Part shown: positions 48,135-57,805 of the stretch, in pieces
Layout of the letters: every line of letters begins with the position of its first letter
How positions within the stretch are numbered: position 1 is the stretch's first letter
NCBI RefSeq assembly: GCF_011290505.1
Contig: NZ_JAANPV010000002.1
Coordinates: forward strand, 1-64,000
Length of the DNA: 64,000 nucleotides
DNA from: Paenalcaligenes suwonensis
Lineage (GTDB): Bacteria > Pseudomonadota > Gammaproteobacteria > Burkholderiales > Burkholderiaceae_B
Direction: 5' to 3'
Notes under the pieces: model-generated
Told to the model about the DNA's origin: nothing
The model's database searches: none
What the model saw: only the letters and a program-made list of their open reading frames with translations
Translations under genes and position numbers: made by a program

Positions 48135-49328
48135 ATGTCCAGCAAGCCTTCTTTTCACTGGGAAGACCCTCTCTTGCTATCCACGCAGTTGACGGAAGAA
48201 GAGCGTATGGTGCGCGATGCAGCACACGCGTATGCTCAGGAAAAACTAGCACCTCGTGTGCTGGAGGCTTTCCGCAATGAGCAAACAGATGTATCCATTT
48301 TCCGTGAAATGGGTGAGCTGGGCTTGCTGGGACCAACCATCCCTGAAGAATACGGTGGCTCTGGCCTGAACTACGTGTGTTACGGTTTGATCGCTAGAGA
48401 AGTGGAATACGTAGACTCCGGCTACCGTTCCATGATGAGTGTACAGTCCTCGTTGGTGATGGTACCTATTAACGAATTCGGTAGCGAAGAGCAGAAAAAG
48501 AAATACTTGCCTAAACTGGCTTCCGGCGAGTGGATTGGTTGTTTCGGCTTGACCGAGCCTAACCACGGCTCCGACCCAGGCGGCATGGAAACCCGCGCTG
48601 TTAAAACCAGCGACGGTTACCTGCTGACAGGCGCCAAAATGTGGATCACTAACTCCCCTATCGCTGACGTGTTTGTGGTGTGGGCTAAAGTAGTTGGTGG
48701 CGAAGACGACGGCAAAATCCGTGGCTTCATTTTGGAAAAAGGCATGAAAGGTTTGTCCGCTCCTGCCATCCACGGCAAAGTAGGTTTGCGCGCATCCATT
48801 ACTGGTGAAATCGTCATGGACGAAGTACCTGTATCAGATGCTCAAATGCTGCCTAAAGTAACAGGTCTGCGTGGTCCATTCACCTGCTTGAACTCTGCTC
48901 GTTACGGTATTGCTTGGGGTGCTCTGGGTGCTGCAGAAAGTTGCTGGCACACTGCACGTCAGTACACACTGGATCGCAAACAATTTGGTCGCCCATTGGC
49001 AGCCAACCAGTTGATCCAGAAAAAACTGGCCGACATGCAAACAGAAATCACATTGGGTCTGCAAGGTTGCTTGCGCTTGGGCCGCATGAAAGACGAAGGT
49101 ATTGCTGCCGTAGAAATCACCTCTATTATGAAACGTAACTCTTGCGGTAAATCCTTGGATATCGCTCGTTTGGCTCGTGACATGTTGGGTGGTAACGGTA
49201 TTTCCGACGAATTCGGCGTAGCCCGTCACTTAGTGAACTTGGAAGTTGTGAACACCTATGAAGGTACACACGACGTTCACGCCCTGATCTTGGGTCGTGC
49301 ACAAACAGGTTTGCAAGCCTTCTATTGA
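48135..49328 (+). CDS. gcdH: Glutaryl-CoA dehydrogenase
   Basis: A 397-residue acyl-CoA dehydrogenase of the glutaryl-CoA type, which oxidises and decarboxylates glutaryl-CoA to crotonyl-CoA in lysine, hydroxylysine and tryptophan catabolism. Features: the FAD-binding segment [14 protein letters not shown] (about residues 136-149), M-W-I-T-N-S, the GcdH-type R-x-x-Y-G-I-A-W-G-A and the C-terminal [10 protein letters not shown] with catalytic Glu about 376. AGGAG lies 6 bases before the ATG. Codon use suggests strong expression. It is probably co-transcribed with the upstream TPP enzyme and ends at a strong terminator. Confidence 0.93.
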   Translation: MSSKPSFHWEDPLLLSTQLTEEERMVRDAAHAYAQEKLAPRVLEAFRNEQTDVSIFREMGELGLLGPTIPEEYGGSGLNYVCYGLIAREVEYVDSGYRSMMSVQSSLVMVPINEFGSEEQKKKYLPKLASGEWIGCFGLTEPNHGSDPGGMETRAVKTSDGYLLTGAKMWITNSPIADVFVVWAKVVGGEDDGKIRGFILEKGMKGLSAPAIHGKVGLRASITGEIVMDEVPVSDAQMLPKVTGLRGPFTCLNSARYGIAWGALGAAESCWHTARQYTLDRKQFGRPLAANQLIQKKLADMQTEITLGLQGCLRLGRMKDEGIAAVEITSIMKRNSCGKSLDIARLARDMLGGNGISDEFGVARHLVNLEVVNTYEGTHDVHALILGRAQTGLQAFY

Positions 49329-49373
49329 TCAAAAGCAGTGCTGATCTTTTTTACGTGAAGATCCGCTTTTTTG

Positions 49374-49403
49374 AAGCACCCTTACCCAAGGGTGCTTTTT
49401 TTT
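49374..49403 (+). terminator. Terminator after gcdH
   Basis: AGCACCCTT (49375-49383) pairs with AAGGGTGCT (49388-49396), followed by seven T (49397-49403). It lies 47 bases after the gcdH stop and upstream of the FMN riboswitch. Confidence 0.9.
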
Positions 49404-49481
49404 GCTTATAACCAAACGTGAGTTGAAGCCAGTTCAGCAACGCTATAAACTTCAAGAGTTGGTACTTTTATCAACATAAGC

Positions 49482-49643
49482 GTCTTCAGGGCGGGGTGTA
49501 ACTCCCCACCGGCGGTAGGCAAAGTAACAGCAACGCGCTGATTGGTCTTTGCAAGCCCGCGAGCGCCCATGCAGCAATGCGTGGGGTCAGCAGATCTGGC
49601 ACACACTCCAGAGCCGACGGTCATAGTCCGGATGAAAGAAGAT
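49482..49643 (+). ncRNA. FMN riboswitch (RFN element)
   Basis: The conserved RFN core is visible: T-C-T-T-C-A-G-G-G-C-G-G-G-G-T-G at the 5' end, C-T-C-C-C-C-A-C-C-G-G-C-G-G-T-A, A-G-C-C-C-G-C-G-A-G-C-G, G-G-T-C-A-G-C-A-G-A-T, A-G-A-G-C-C-G-A-C-G-G-T-C-A-T-A-G-T-C-C-G-G-A-T-G-A-A-A-G, closing with GAAGA that pairs to the 5' TCTTC. It binds FMN and shuts down the downstream riboflavin gene ribB, which starts 113 bases later. The gap to ribB holds the expression platform, with GAGGAG at 49744-49749. Confidence 0.96.
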
Positions 49644-49756
49644 GTGCGGTAAACACAAACTCATGCTGCAGGTATGCGCCTGTGAAATGGGTATGGTGTG
49701 CCGCTGCATGCCCCGAAAACGTCTTCTCAATTTTGTTATGACCGAGGAGCGTTTCT

Positions 49757-50443
49757 ATGTCTCATACCACCTTAGCTGAGCGCGCTGCGCCTACGCTTGA
49801 CCATTTTCCTTCCACTCCAGAAGCAGTACACCAACGTGTGCAAGCTGCTTTGACTGCTATTCGCGCCGGTATCCCTGTCGTTGTGATGGACGATTACGAC
49901 CGCGAAAATGAAGCTGACCTTATCTTTGCTGCCGAACGCTTAACGGAAAGCGGCATGGCACAAATGATCCGAGACGGCAGCGGCATTGTGTGCCTATGCT
50001 TAACCGAAGATACATTGGCTCAGTTAGGGCTGCCACAGATGGTGCCTAACAATGAAAGCCCTTATGGCACAGCCTTTACCGTTACCATTGAAGCCCGCGT
50101 AGGGGTAAGCACAGGCGTAAGCGCCCGCGATAGACTAACGACTATTCAAGCTGCCATAGCCCCTGATGCCAAACCCCATGACCTGATTCGTCCCGGCCAC
50201 GTGTTTCCACTGCGTGCCCATCCCGGCGGCGTACTGGCTCGCCAAGGGCACACCGAAGGCTCCGTGTGCTTAGCTGCTTTGGCAGGCTTACGCCCTATGG
50301 GGGTGTTGTGCGAGCTGATGAACCCAGATGGCACCATGATGCGTGGTGACGATGTGTTTGATTACGCTGAGCGCAACCAATTGCCTGTACTGGCCATTGC
50401 TGACTTAGTCAGCTACTGCCAAGACACCGGCTCAGCGTATTAA
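49757..50443 (+). CDS. ribB: 3,4-dihydroxy-2-butanone 4-phosphate synthase
   Basis: A 228-residue enzyme making the four-carbon precursor of riboflavin from ribulose 5-phosphate. Signatures: [13 protein letters not shown] (about residues 45-57), [23 protein letters not shown] and H-T-E-G-S-V-C-L-A. It is the single-domain form, without the GTP cyclohydrolase II domain. Controlled by the FMN riboswitch upstream, with GAGGAG 7 bases before the ATG. The last 4 bases overlap the convergent TetR gene. Confidence 0.96.
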   Translation: MSHTTLAERAAPTLDHFPSTPEAVHQRVQAALTAIRAGIPVVVMDDYDRENEADLIFAAERLTESGMAQMIRDGSGIVCLCLTEDTLAQLGLPQMVPNNESPYGTAFTVTIEARVGVSTGVSARDRLTTIQAAIAPDAKPHDLIRPGHVFPLRAHPGGVLARQGHTEGSVCLAALAGLRPMGVLCELMNPDGTMMRGDDVFDYAERNQLPVLAIADLVSYCQDTGSAY

Positions 50444-51078
50444 CAGGGGCGCGGCTGCCTGCCCAACAGGTAGCCAGCCAAGGTATCCACAATCGCCTGC
50501 TCTACGTCTTCCATAGAGTGCTGCGGTAATGGCGTAATCACCGCCGCATGAATTAACGCCTCCATCGTCTGCAAGACCACCCATGTGGCTAAATCCAGAT
50601 TGCTGGGGGCAACTTCATCGCGGTGATCTTCCAATAATTGGCGTATACGCAAAAAAATGCTTTGGTCTGCTGGACTTTGATCGCGTGGCGCATCAAAAAA
50701 TGGAAATTCTTTCTCTAGCACCCTGTGCAGCTCCGGCGATACCTGATGCGCCGCTAATAGCGCATGCACAATAGCCCTAAGGTGTTCGTACAAACTTAAC
50801 GGCTTCGCGGCAACCAGTACCGTTTCTATGGCTGCCTGCATTTCCGCAGCGTGCCGTTCATGCAACGCCGTGATCAGTGAATCCTTATTTGGGAAGTACT
50901 GATACACCGACCCCACACTCACTCCAGCCCGTTCCGCCACCAGATTTGTATTGGTGCCGGCATAGCCACGCTCGGTTAAAACGCGAGCCGTTGCTTCCAA
51001 AATTGCTTCTACGATGGCCCTAGAACGGGCTTGACGCGGTACGCGCCGTGGTTGAGGTAGGGCTTCCATATACGTCAT
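50440..51078 (-). CDS. TetR-family transcriptional regulator
   Basis: A TetR-family repressor of about 212 residues. The helix-turn-helix [25 protein letters not shown] lies in the N-terminal 65 residues. The start is uncertain: ATG 51078 or 51069 are likely; a TTG at 51105 would run into the operator region. It is divergent from the MFS transporter and siderophore-interacting protein genes, with an inverted repeat between them, so it is probably their repressor. Its stop overlaps ribB by 4 bases. Confidence 0.88.
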   Translation of the reverse strand: MTYMEALPQPRRVPRQARSRAIVEAILEATARVLTERGYAGTNTNLVAERAGVSVGSVYQYFPNKDSLITALHERHAAEMQAAIETVLVAAKPLSLYEHLRAIVHALLAAHQVSPELHRVLEKEFPFFDAPRDQSPADQSIFLRIRQLLEDHRDEVAPSNLDLATWVVLQTMEALIHAAVITPLPQHSMEDVEQAIVDTLAGYLLGRQPRPC

Positions 51079-51094
51079 CCAAACATGAGTTTTC

Positions 51095-51145
51095 AACGTG
51101 AGCAATCCCTCATATTATATCAAATATCGAGTAAATACTCACGTT
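51095..51145. promoter_or_regulatory. Divergent operator region between TetR and MFS genes
   Basis: AACGTGAG (51095-51102) and CTCACGTT (51138-51145) form perfect 8-bp inverted arms 35 bases apart. Inside the right arm GAGTA-AA-TACTC (51129-51140) is itself a palindrome. This lies between the divergent starts of the TetR regulator and the MFS gene. A TetR binding site is likely; the exact operator is inference. The MFS ribosome binding site GGAG is at 51147-51150. Confidence 0.5.
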
Positions 51146-51156
51146 TGGAGACATTC

Positions 51157-52378
51157 ATGTCTGATCGTTCAAGGGCTACGGCAGCCGCTACGGCGGCCTC
51201 TCCTGTAGCCAATGTTTTTGTTACCTTGCTGCCTATTACCTTGGCAGTATTTATTGGTTTTCTAATCATCGGTTTACCGTTACCCATTCTGCCTTTGCAT
51301 GTGCATGACAACTTGGGTATGAGCACTCTGGTGGTAGGTATTGTGATTGGTACGCAATTTGCTGCCGCCCTACTTTCCCGCGCATGGGCGGGTAACCTAG
51401 CCGATACCCGCGGTGCCAAACGCGCGGTAGTCATGGGCTTTCTTTTAGCCTCCAGCTCAGGTATTGCCTATCTGGTGTCACTCGCCTTTATACACTCCCC
51501 CACTACCTCGGTATGGGTGCTGTTACTCGGTCGTGTGTTACTAGGCTGCGGTGAAAGTTTGGTCGTCACCGGAGCCCTTAGCTGGGGGGGTAGGCTTAGT
51601 AGGCCCACAACACGCAGGCAAAGTGATGGCCTGGGTAGGGATTGCCATGTATGGCGCCTATGCCGTCGGTGCTCCTCTGGGGGTGGCGATTAATGACCAA
51701 CAAGGTTTTGCTGGCATTTCCGTCGTGGCTGCTGTCTTACCTATTATTTCCTTAGCCGTGATTGCAAACCTACGTGCGCTCCCACCTACTGCCAACCGCC
51801 GCACACCGTTCTACAAAGTACTGGGATTAGTGTGGGGTGCAGGATTGGGACTTGCCTTATCCAGCGTTGGTTTTGGTGTGATTACTGCGTTTATCGCACT
51901 GATGTTTGCCTCCCATGATTGGGGCAATGCGTCACTGGCCTTTACCGCCTTCGGTTTAGCCTTTATTGGTGCACGACTGTTCTTTGGCCACCTGCCCGAC
52001 AAACTGGGCGGTGCCCGTGTCGCCCTAGTCTGCGTACTGATCGAAGCCTTGGGTCAACTGTTGATCTGGGGTGCCCCTACCCCTGTCATCGCCTATGTAG
52101 GCGCTGCCTTAACGGGTTTTGGCTACTCCTTAGCCTTCCCTGGCTTTGGTGTGGAAGCCGTACGCCGCACACCACCACAAAGCCGTGGTATTGCCATGGG
52201 TGCTTACGTGGCTTTCTTAGATATCTCATTGGGAATCACCGGCCCTGTATTGGGTGCTGTAGCCGGTGCCTGGGGCGTTGATGCTGTCTACCTTGTAGGT
52301 GCTATTGCGGTAGCGTCCTCTGTACTGGTGGCTGTACGCCTGTTGATCTCCGCACCCAAAGGAACACAACATGTCTGA
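51157..52378 (+). pseudogene. MFS transporter (YhhS/YfcJ-like) interrupted by a +1 frameshift
   Basis: Restoring the frame gives a 406-residue major facilitator of the YhhS/YfcJ-like drug or sugar exporter group, with about 12 hydrophobic helices and the family G-N-L-A-D-T-R-G-A-K-R loop. The break is in a run of seven G at 51594-51600: the first frame ends shortly after S-W-G-G, while the remainder continues in the next frame from V-G-L-V-G-P-Q-H-A-G-K. Six G would give one open frame. Either the tract is phase variable or this is a sequencing error. GGAG lies 6 bases before the ATG. It is followed by, and overlaps by 8 bases, the siderophore-interacting protein gene. Confidence 0.8.
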
Positions 52379-53108
52379 AGTGATACAAAAACCTCGCACC
52401 GCCCGCGCCGTGGGCGTCGTGCAAGCCGTACGTAACGTTACCCCCATGATGCAACGCATTACTGTGAGCGGTGACGAAATTACCGATTTTTTAACTGTTG
52501 AAGGTGTGGCAGAACCTGCCGCTTGGGTCAAAGTGTTTTTACCTTCGGGTGAAGGTAGGGCCTATACCATTCGCCACATAGACCATGAAGCAGGGTCTAT
52601 TGATTTAGATTTTGTGCTGCATGGCAACGATGCCGACTCTGGCCCTGCTTCAGCGTGGGCCGCACAAGCTTCGGTTGGCGAGCACTTAGGTATTGCAGGC
52701 CCTCGTAGTGGCGGTTTCTCGCTACCTCATGATGCCGAGTGGGTACTGATAGCCGGTGACACCACCGCCCTGCCCGGCATGCAAAGCATTGCCGCGCAAT
52801 TACCCCCGGACATTGATACCAAGATTTTTGTAGAAGTTGCCAACAAGGCCGAACAACAAGCCATACCTAGCCCAGCCATTGTGCGTACCCACTGGGTCAC
52901 CGCATTGTCTGAGCCATGCCAAGCCTTATGCAAAACCTTGTTATCACAGTCGTTGCCTTCGGGGCCGGGCTATATCTGGATCGCGGGTGAGTCTACAGCG
53001 ATACGCACACTGCGTTTGCACTACCTGCAAGATTTAGCCTTACCCAAACATCGTGTAAGCGCCAAAGGCTACTGGAAAGCAGGCGAAGGCGACCACAAAG
53101 ATAGCTAA
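52371..53108 (+). CDS. Siderophore-interacting FAD-binding protein
   Basis: A 245-residue flavoprotein of the ViuB/YqjH siderophore-interacting family, which reduces ferric siderophores in the cytoplasm to free the iron. The FAD-binding motif R-A-Y-T-I-R is at about residues 63-68, and the NAD(P)-binding end carries W-I-A-G-E-S-T-A-I-R (about 203-212) and K-G-Y-W-K-A-G. It overlaps the frameshifted MFS gene by 8 bases, so the two form an operon under the TetR regulator. The pair suggests iron or siderophore handling, although no Fur box was recognised. Confidence 0.88.
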   Translation: MSEVIQKPRTARAVGVVQAVRNVTPMMQRITVSGDEITDFLTVEGVAEPAAWVKVFLPSGEGRAYTIRHIDHEAGSIDLDFVLHGNDADSGPASAWAAQASVGEHLGIAGPRSGGFSLPHDAEWVLIAGDTTALPGMQSIAAQLPPDIDTKIFVEVANKAEQQAIPSPAIVRTHWVTALSEPCQALCKTLLSQSLPSGPGYIWIAGESTAIRTLRLHYLQDLALPKHRVSAKGYWKAGEGDHKDS

Positions 53109-53238
53109 CCATTTTGCGCATTACCATGCTAATTGAACGCGTCTAAGAAGCCCGCACAGCCTAACGGGGCTAACTGCGAGTCACACGTTTTTTCACGTAT
53201 ACTCAAAAGGTTTTCCCTCGTTAGGCTAGGCTTTTTCT

Positions 53239-54054
53239 ATGCGTCAACCTGCTACACATCAAACGCTGCAAATCACTGAAAATGGCGACTTGCTGGACAT
53301 TGAATATCAATGGGTAGGTAGCCAAGACCCTCAGGCTCCCCTACTGGTATTTCTGCACGAAGGCTTAGGCAGCATTAATCACTGGTCGTTTTGGCCTGAA
53401 GAATTAGCCTCGTTTCTAGGCTGCCGAGGCCTACTGTACTCCCGCCCCGGCTATGGCCAAAGCACCCCACGCGACCCCAACGAAGACTTGCCCGTCAACT
53501 ACTTGCACCGCGAAGCGCAGCAACGCTTACCTGCCGTGCTTGCCGCCTTGGGGCTAGCCGACGAACGTCCTATTTTGTTTGGACACAGCGATGGCGGCTC
53601 TATAGCCCTTTTGCATGCTGCGATGGAAAACAGTGCTGCCAGCGCCATTATTTGCGTGGCTCCGCACATTAACGTGGAACCCTTCATGCACCACGGGCTA
53701 GAGCACTGCATCAATTGGTATGACAGCGGCGACTTGCGTCAACGCTTGGCGCGCTACCATCAAGATGTGGATGGCACCTTCAAACCGTGGAGCCGCGCAT
53801 GGAGCAGCCCTTATTTTCAAAAGAACTGGAATATTGAGCGCGATGTTAAACACATCCAATGCCCTACGCTACTGGTACAAGGCGACGAGGATGAGTACTC
53901 ATCCCTGCACCAAATATACGGCGTGCAATGTTTAGTACCCCATGCCCAAGCGTTGGTCATGACAGGCGTCCGGCATAGCCCTCATTTCGAGCAACCGGAT
54001 CGCCTTAAAAAACGCTGCTTGCGCTTCTTACAAGATATGGGGCTATTGGACTAA
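53239..54054 (+). CDS. Alpha/beta-fold hydrolase
   Basis: A 271-residue hydrolase with the alpha/beta fold. H-E-G-L-G-S (oxyanion region, about 38-43), nucleophile elbow G-H-S-D-G-G (Ser about 117), Asp in Q-G-D-E-D-E-Y and His in R-H-S-P-H-F make a complete triad. Its closest resemblance is to carboxylesterases/lipase-like enzymes of broad specificity; the substrate is not known. It is preceded by 130 bases with a TATACT hexamer that could be a -10 box and is convergent with sua5 over 7 bases. Confidence 0.86.
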   Translation: MRQPATHQTLQITENGDLLDIEYQWVGSQDPQAPLLVFLHEGLGSINHWSFWPEELASFLGCRGLLYSRPGYGQSTPRDPNEDLPVNYLHREAQQRLPAVLAALGLADERPILFGHSDGGSIALLHAAMENSAASAIICVAPHINVEPFMHHGLEHCINWYDSGDLRQRLARYHQDVDGTFKPWSRAWSSPYFQKNWNIERDVKHIQCPTLLVQGDEDEYSSLHQIYGVQCLVPHAQALVMTGVRHSPHFEQPDRLKKRCLRFLQDMGLLD

Positions 54055-54061
54055 CGTTGGC

Positions 54062-55093
54062 TTAGGCTTCAAAGGCGGCTGCGGCACGATTTAACCTATC
54101 CGCCACAGCTAGCCATTCTGGTGTAGTCGGTAGCTGCTCAATATAAAACGCGTCAAAATCTTGTGCGTCTAACTCGCGCAGCAACGCATACAACGAATGG
54201 GCGAAATGTGTAGGTTGAGCCGGCAACTCTACCCATTGCACACCTGCCGCTAACGCCTGAGGCGCAGATCCAAAGCCCAACACCCCTACTTTCTGGGGTG
54301 CAGCCGCTACAGCAGCCTTAGCCACTAGGGCTGCTCGCGGCAAGCTATACAGCGGAGTGGTTGGTGCGTAATGGGCTTTTAAGCTGCCCGATACACGGGG
54401 CGCATGGTGCTTAGCCCCTATTTGTACTGAACGACCTAAGGCCGCTTCTATTTGCGCCACACTAATACCACCGGGTCGCAACACTGCTACTTCACCAGTT
54501 TGTGCGACACGGGATACATCCACAATGGTGGATTCAATCCCTACCTCGGCTGGACCACCTTCCAAGATCATCTTAGGTTGCAGCACACAGCCTTTGAACT
54601 CTTGTTGTACGTGGTAAGCCTGTGTAGGAGAAATACGCCCAAACCTATTTGCTGACGGTGCTGCCACACCACCCTGACCACCTTTGCATTGTGCAAAAGC
54701 TGTCAATAACGCTTGCGCCACGGGGTGCGACGGACACCGTACACCGACGCTGTCTTGCCCACCGGTAATTTGCAACGGTACGTGGTCTGCCTTAGGCAAA
54801 ATTAAGGTTAACGGCCCCGGCCAAAAGCATTCCACCAAGCGCCAACCCTCGTCCGGGATTTGCTTAGCCCAGTAGTACAGATCGGCACCGGGGGCGACGT
54901 GCACAATCACCGGGTGATTGCTAGGACGCCCCTTGGCCTCATAAATGCTTGCTAAAGCAGCGAGATTTTCTGCGTCGGCACCTAAGCCATACACCGTTTC
55001 CGTAGGAAAGGCGACCAGCTCACCGGCATACAGCAACTCAGCAGCCTGCTGCACAGACTGCGCATCAGACGGGCTGATTACAGTCTCATGCAT
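54062..55093 (-). CDS. tsaC: L-threonylcarbamoyladenylate synthase (Sua5/YrdC)
   Basis: A 343-residue Sua5-type enzyme that forms threonylcarbamoyl-AMP for the t6A modification of tRNA. The YrdC core (about 10-200) has P-T-E-T-V-Y-G-L-G, K-G-R-P-S-N-H-P, G-V-R-C-P-S-H and A-P-S-A-N; the extra C-terminal Sua5 domain (about 240-343) distinguishes it from short TsaC (about 190 residues). ATG 55093 is used; a TTG three codons upstream is possible. It overlaps purK by 8 bases and ends the purC-purE-purK-sua5 row. TcdA, acting later in the pathway, is also in this window. Confidence 0.92.
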   Translation of the reverse strand: MHETVISPSDAQSVQQAAELLYAGELVAFPTETVYGLGADAENLAALASIYEAKGRPSNHPVIVHVAPGADLYYWAKQIPDEGWRLVECFWPGPLTLILPKADHVPLQITGGQDSVGVRCPSHPVAQALLTAFAQCKGGQGGVAAPSANRFGRISPTQAYHVQQEFKGCVLQPKMILEGGPAEVGIESTIVDVSRVAQTGEVAVLRPGGISVAQIEAALGRSVQIGAKHHAPRVSGSLKAHYAPTTPLYSLPRAALVAKAAVAAAPQKVGVLGFGSAPQALAAGVQWVELPAQPTHFAHSLYALLRELDAQDFDAFYIEQLPTTPEWLAVADRLNRAAAAFEA

Positions 55094-56258
55094 GGTACAC
55101 AAAACCTATAGGAGCAGCCGCTTGAGCAGCGCGCTGTTGTGCCTCGATTAGCGTACTACCCACAACGTTGATATGCCCCATCTTACGGCCTTTACGGGCT
55201 TCAGCTTTACCATACAGGTGCAAACATGCTCCCGGTACTGCTAATACACCAGCCCAATCGGGTTCGCGGTACGTGCCTTGTTCGTCAAACCACAAATCGC
55301 CCAACAGATTCAGCATCACGGAATGGCTGTGCGACGTAGGTGCGCCCAATGGCAAACCGGCCATCACACGTGCTTGCTGAGCAAACTGACTAGTGACACA
55401 GGCATCCATAGTGAAGTGCCCACTATTATGCGGACGTGGCGCCACTTCGTTAGCAATTAACGAACCATCTTGCAGAATGAAGAATTCCACACAAAACACG
55501 CCGTAGTAACCCAAAGCTTGGGCAATTTTCTCGGCAGCTGCAATGGCTTGCTGGTACACCGGCAACGATGCAGATGCCGCAGTAGAAACAGCCAAAATAC
55601 CATCACGGTGTTCATTATGTGATGGCACGAATGCGGCTACATCACCCTGTAGCGACCTTGCCATTACCACCGAAATTTCATCTTTCAATGGCTGCAATGC
55701 CTCCAGCACACAGGCCACTTCACCAAACTGTTCGAATGCCACCAACGCCTCTTCACGACTGCTCACACGCGCTTGGCCTTTGCCGTCGTAACCCAAGCGG
55801 GCTGCCTTCAAGATACCGGGGAATAAAGCAGCATCCGCATTTTGCAGATCAGCTTTATTTTGAATAGGTGCATAAGGAGCTACCGGCACACCAGCAGACA
55901 CAATAAAGGCTTTCTCAGCAATACGATCTTGCACTACCGCCACCGCAGACGACGACGGTGTAACGCGACTGCCTTGCTCTAAAAACTGCAAGCTAGCAGC
56001 TGGTACGTTTTCAAATTCAGTTGTAATGGCTTTGCACTGTGCCGATAACGCACGCAGACCCTCTTCATCGTCGTAGGCTGCACGAATATGTTTGTCTGCT
56101 ACTGCACCGGCAGGGCTGTTGGCATCGGGGTCCAACACCGCCACTTTATAGCCCATGCTTTGAGCCGCATGACAAAACATGCGCCCCAATTGACCGCCAC
56201 CGATCATGCCCAACCAATCGCCAGGCTGGATCACAGCCTCGTTTGTAACCTTGTTCAT
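55086..56258 (-). CDS. purK: N5-carboxyaminoimidazole ribonucleotide synthase
   Basis: A 390-residue ATP-grasp enzyme that carboxylates AIR using bicarbonate. Visible: N-terminal G-M-I-G-G-G-Q-L-G-R-M (about 17-27), central T-E-F-E-N-V-P and D-G-K-G-Q-A-R region, and V-F-C-V-E-F-F and N-E-V-A-P-R-P-H-N-S-G-H near the ATP-grasp core. ATG 56258 is chosen; upstream in-frame sequence lacks similarity. It follows purE by 22 bases and overlaps sua5, so purC-purE-purK-sua5 is one transcription unit. Confidence 0.94.
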   Translation of the reverse strand: MNKVTNEAVIQPGDWLGMIGGGQLGRMFCHAAQSMGYKVAVLDPDANSPAGAVADKHIRAAYDDEEGLRALSAQCKAITTEFENVPAASLQFLEQGSRVTPSSSAVAVVQDRIAEKAFIVSAGVPVAPYAPIQNKADLQNADAALFPGILKAARLGYDGKGQARVSSREEALVAFEQFGEVACVLEALQPLKDEISVVMARSLQGDVAAFVPSHNEHRDGILAVSTAASASLPVYQQAIAAAEKIAQALGYYGVFCVEFFILQDGSLIANEVAPRPHNSGHFTMDACVTSQFAQQARVMAGLPLGAPTSHSHSVMLNLLGDLWFDEQGTYREPDWAGVLAVPGACLHLYGKAEARKGRKMGHINVVGSTLIEAQQRAAQAAAPIGFVYHA

Positions 56259-56280
56259 ATACTGCTCTTTAGCTGAAAAT

Positions 56281-56790
56281 TTAAGCCTGCTCAGGTGGTG
56301 GTACTTGCATGTTACGTGCTGCCTCAGTTTGGCGCGCACGGAATGCGTTTAATTTGGTGCGTAACGCATCGTCATACATGGCTAGGTTAGCCACTACATG
56401 CAAAGCCGCATTGGCAGCACCCGCTTCACCAATAGCAAAGGTGGCTACAGGCACGCCTTTGGGCATTTGCACGATAGACAACAACGAATCTTCACCACGT
56501 AAATAACGTGAAGGTACAGGCACACCATACACAGGCACTTCTGTTAGCGCAGCCAACATACCTGGTAAATGAGCAGCACCACCCGCACCAGCAATAATGG
56601 CTTTCATGCCAGTTTCACTGGCTTTGCGACCATATTCCACCATATCCAACGGCATACGGTGAGCCGATACCACTAGGGTTTCAAAGGCAATACCAAACTC
56701 TTCCAGAATGGCGGCGGCATTTTGCATCACCGGCCAATCGCTGGAAGACCCCATGACTACCCCTACTGTTACGGGTGCTACTGTGTTCAT
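56281..56790 (-). CDS. purE: N5-carboxyaminoimidazole ribonucleotide mutase
   Basis: A 169-residue mutase that moves the carboxyl group made by PurK. The signature [13 protein letters not shown] (about 9-21) and the active-site S-A-H-R-M-P (about 43-48) plus [12 protein letters not shown] are complete. Length is normal for class I PurE. It lies between purC (21 bases) and purK (22 bases) in the same orientation. Confidence 0.95.
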   Translation of the reverse strand: MNTVAPVTVGVVMGSSSDWPVMQNAAAILEEFGIAFETLVVSAHRMPLDMVEYGRKASETGMKAIIAGAGGAAHLPGMLAALTEVPVYGVPVPSRYLRGEDSLLSIVQMPKGVPVATFAIGEAGAANAALHVVANLAMYDDALRTKLNAFRARQTEAARNMQVPPPEQA

Positions 56791-56811
56791 GTCCTTACCT
56801 TACTCCACGTA

Positions 56812-57696
56812 TTACTTAGTCAATTTATCCAGAGCTTCCTGGTATTTAGCTGCCGTGCGCGCCAGAACATCGGCAGGCAGGCGGGGTGCTGGCGCTGTTT
56901 TATCCCAATCTTGGGTTTCCAGCCAATCACGTACAAACTGTTTATCAAACGACGCTGGGCTAGTACCCGGCTGATAGCTGCTCGCATCCCAGAAGCGGGA
57001 AGAGTCTGGCGTAATCACTTCATCCATCAAGTGCAAAACACCGTCCTCGTCCAGACCGAACTCAAACTTGGTGTCAGCAATGATGATGCCGCGCGTGGCT
57101 GCGTACGCCGCGGCTTCTTTGTACAGACGCAACGTAATATCGCGGATTTGCTCAGCCAGCGACTGCCCTACTTCAGCCACCACATGTGAAAAGTCTACGT
57201 TTTCATCGTGGGTGCCCGCTTCTGCTTTCGCGGCAGGCGTGAAAATAGGCTCAGGCAACTGACTAGCTTGTTGCAAACCTGCTGGCAAAGCAATGCCACA
57301 GATTGCGCCTGTTTGTTGATATTCTTTCCAACCCGAACCAATGATATAACCGCGTGCAACGGCCTCTACCATAATAGGTTTTAAACGCTTTACCACTACA
57401 GCACGGTCTTTCACTTGTGTCTGCTCATCGGCAGCCACCACATCGACTGCACGCACAGTAGTAGAGTGATTAGGTACGATATGCGCCAGCTTCTTTAGCC
57501 AGAACTCCGTCATGCTCGTCAACACTGCCCCTTTACCAGGGATAGGATCATCCAAGATCACATCAAAAGCTGACAATCGGTCGGAAGCTACCACTAAAAG
57601 TTTGTCATCACCTACCGCGTACATGTCGCGCACTTTACCGCGTGCCAACAAAGGTAAGGATTTCAGAGTGGATTCGTAAAGCGCCTGTTGCACCAT
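56812..57696 (-). CDS. purC: SAICAR synthetase
   Basis: A 294-residue enzyme joining aspartate to CAIR in purine synthesis. It opens G-K-V-R-D-M-Y and [10 protein letters not shown] (about 20-46), with G-S-G-W-K-E-Y-Q and D-T-K-F-E-F-G (about 203-209) downstream. ATG 57696 has AAGGA about 5 bases upstream; more upstream codons are in frame but not conserved. A strong hairpin (57770-57800) separates it from fba, so purC probably has its own promoter in 57697-57769. Confidence 0.95.
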   Translation of the reverse strand: MVQQALYESTLKSLPLLARGKVRDMYAVGDDKLLVVASDRLSAFDVILDDPIPGKGAVLTSMTEFWLKKLAHIVPNHSTTVRAVDVVAADEQTQVKDRAVVVKRLKPIMVEAVARGYIIGSGWKEYQQTGAICGIALPAGLQQASQLPEPIFTPAAKAEAGTHDENVDFSHVVAEVGQSLAEQIRDITLRLYKEAAAYAATRGIIIADTKFEFGLDEDGVLHLMDEVITPDSSRFWDASSYQPGTSPASFDKQFVRDWLETQDWDKTAPAPRLPADVLARTAAKYQEALDKLTK

Positions 57697-57769
57697 GTTT
57701 TCCTTAAAAAGCGCCTTGCTGCGGGCGGACGTGCAGCAAGTAAAAGAGGGGTGGCTAGTCCCACAAAAC

Positions 57770-57800
57770 AAATCAGGCCATCCAAGGGATGGCCTGATTT
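57770..57800 (-). terminator. Hairpin terminator between fba and purC
   Basis: AAATCAGGCCATCC (57770-57783) pairs perfectly (14 bp) with GGATGGCCTGATTT (57787-57800) around a 3-base loop. On the minus strand it is followed by T-rich TGTTTTGT. It stands 5 bases after the fba stop, so it is the fba terminator. Confidence 0.88.
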
Positions 57801-57805
57801 CAGCC

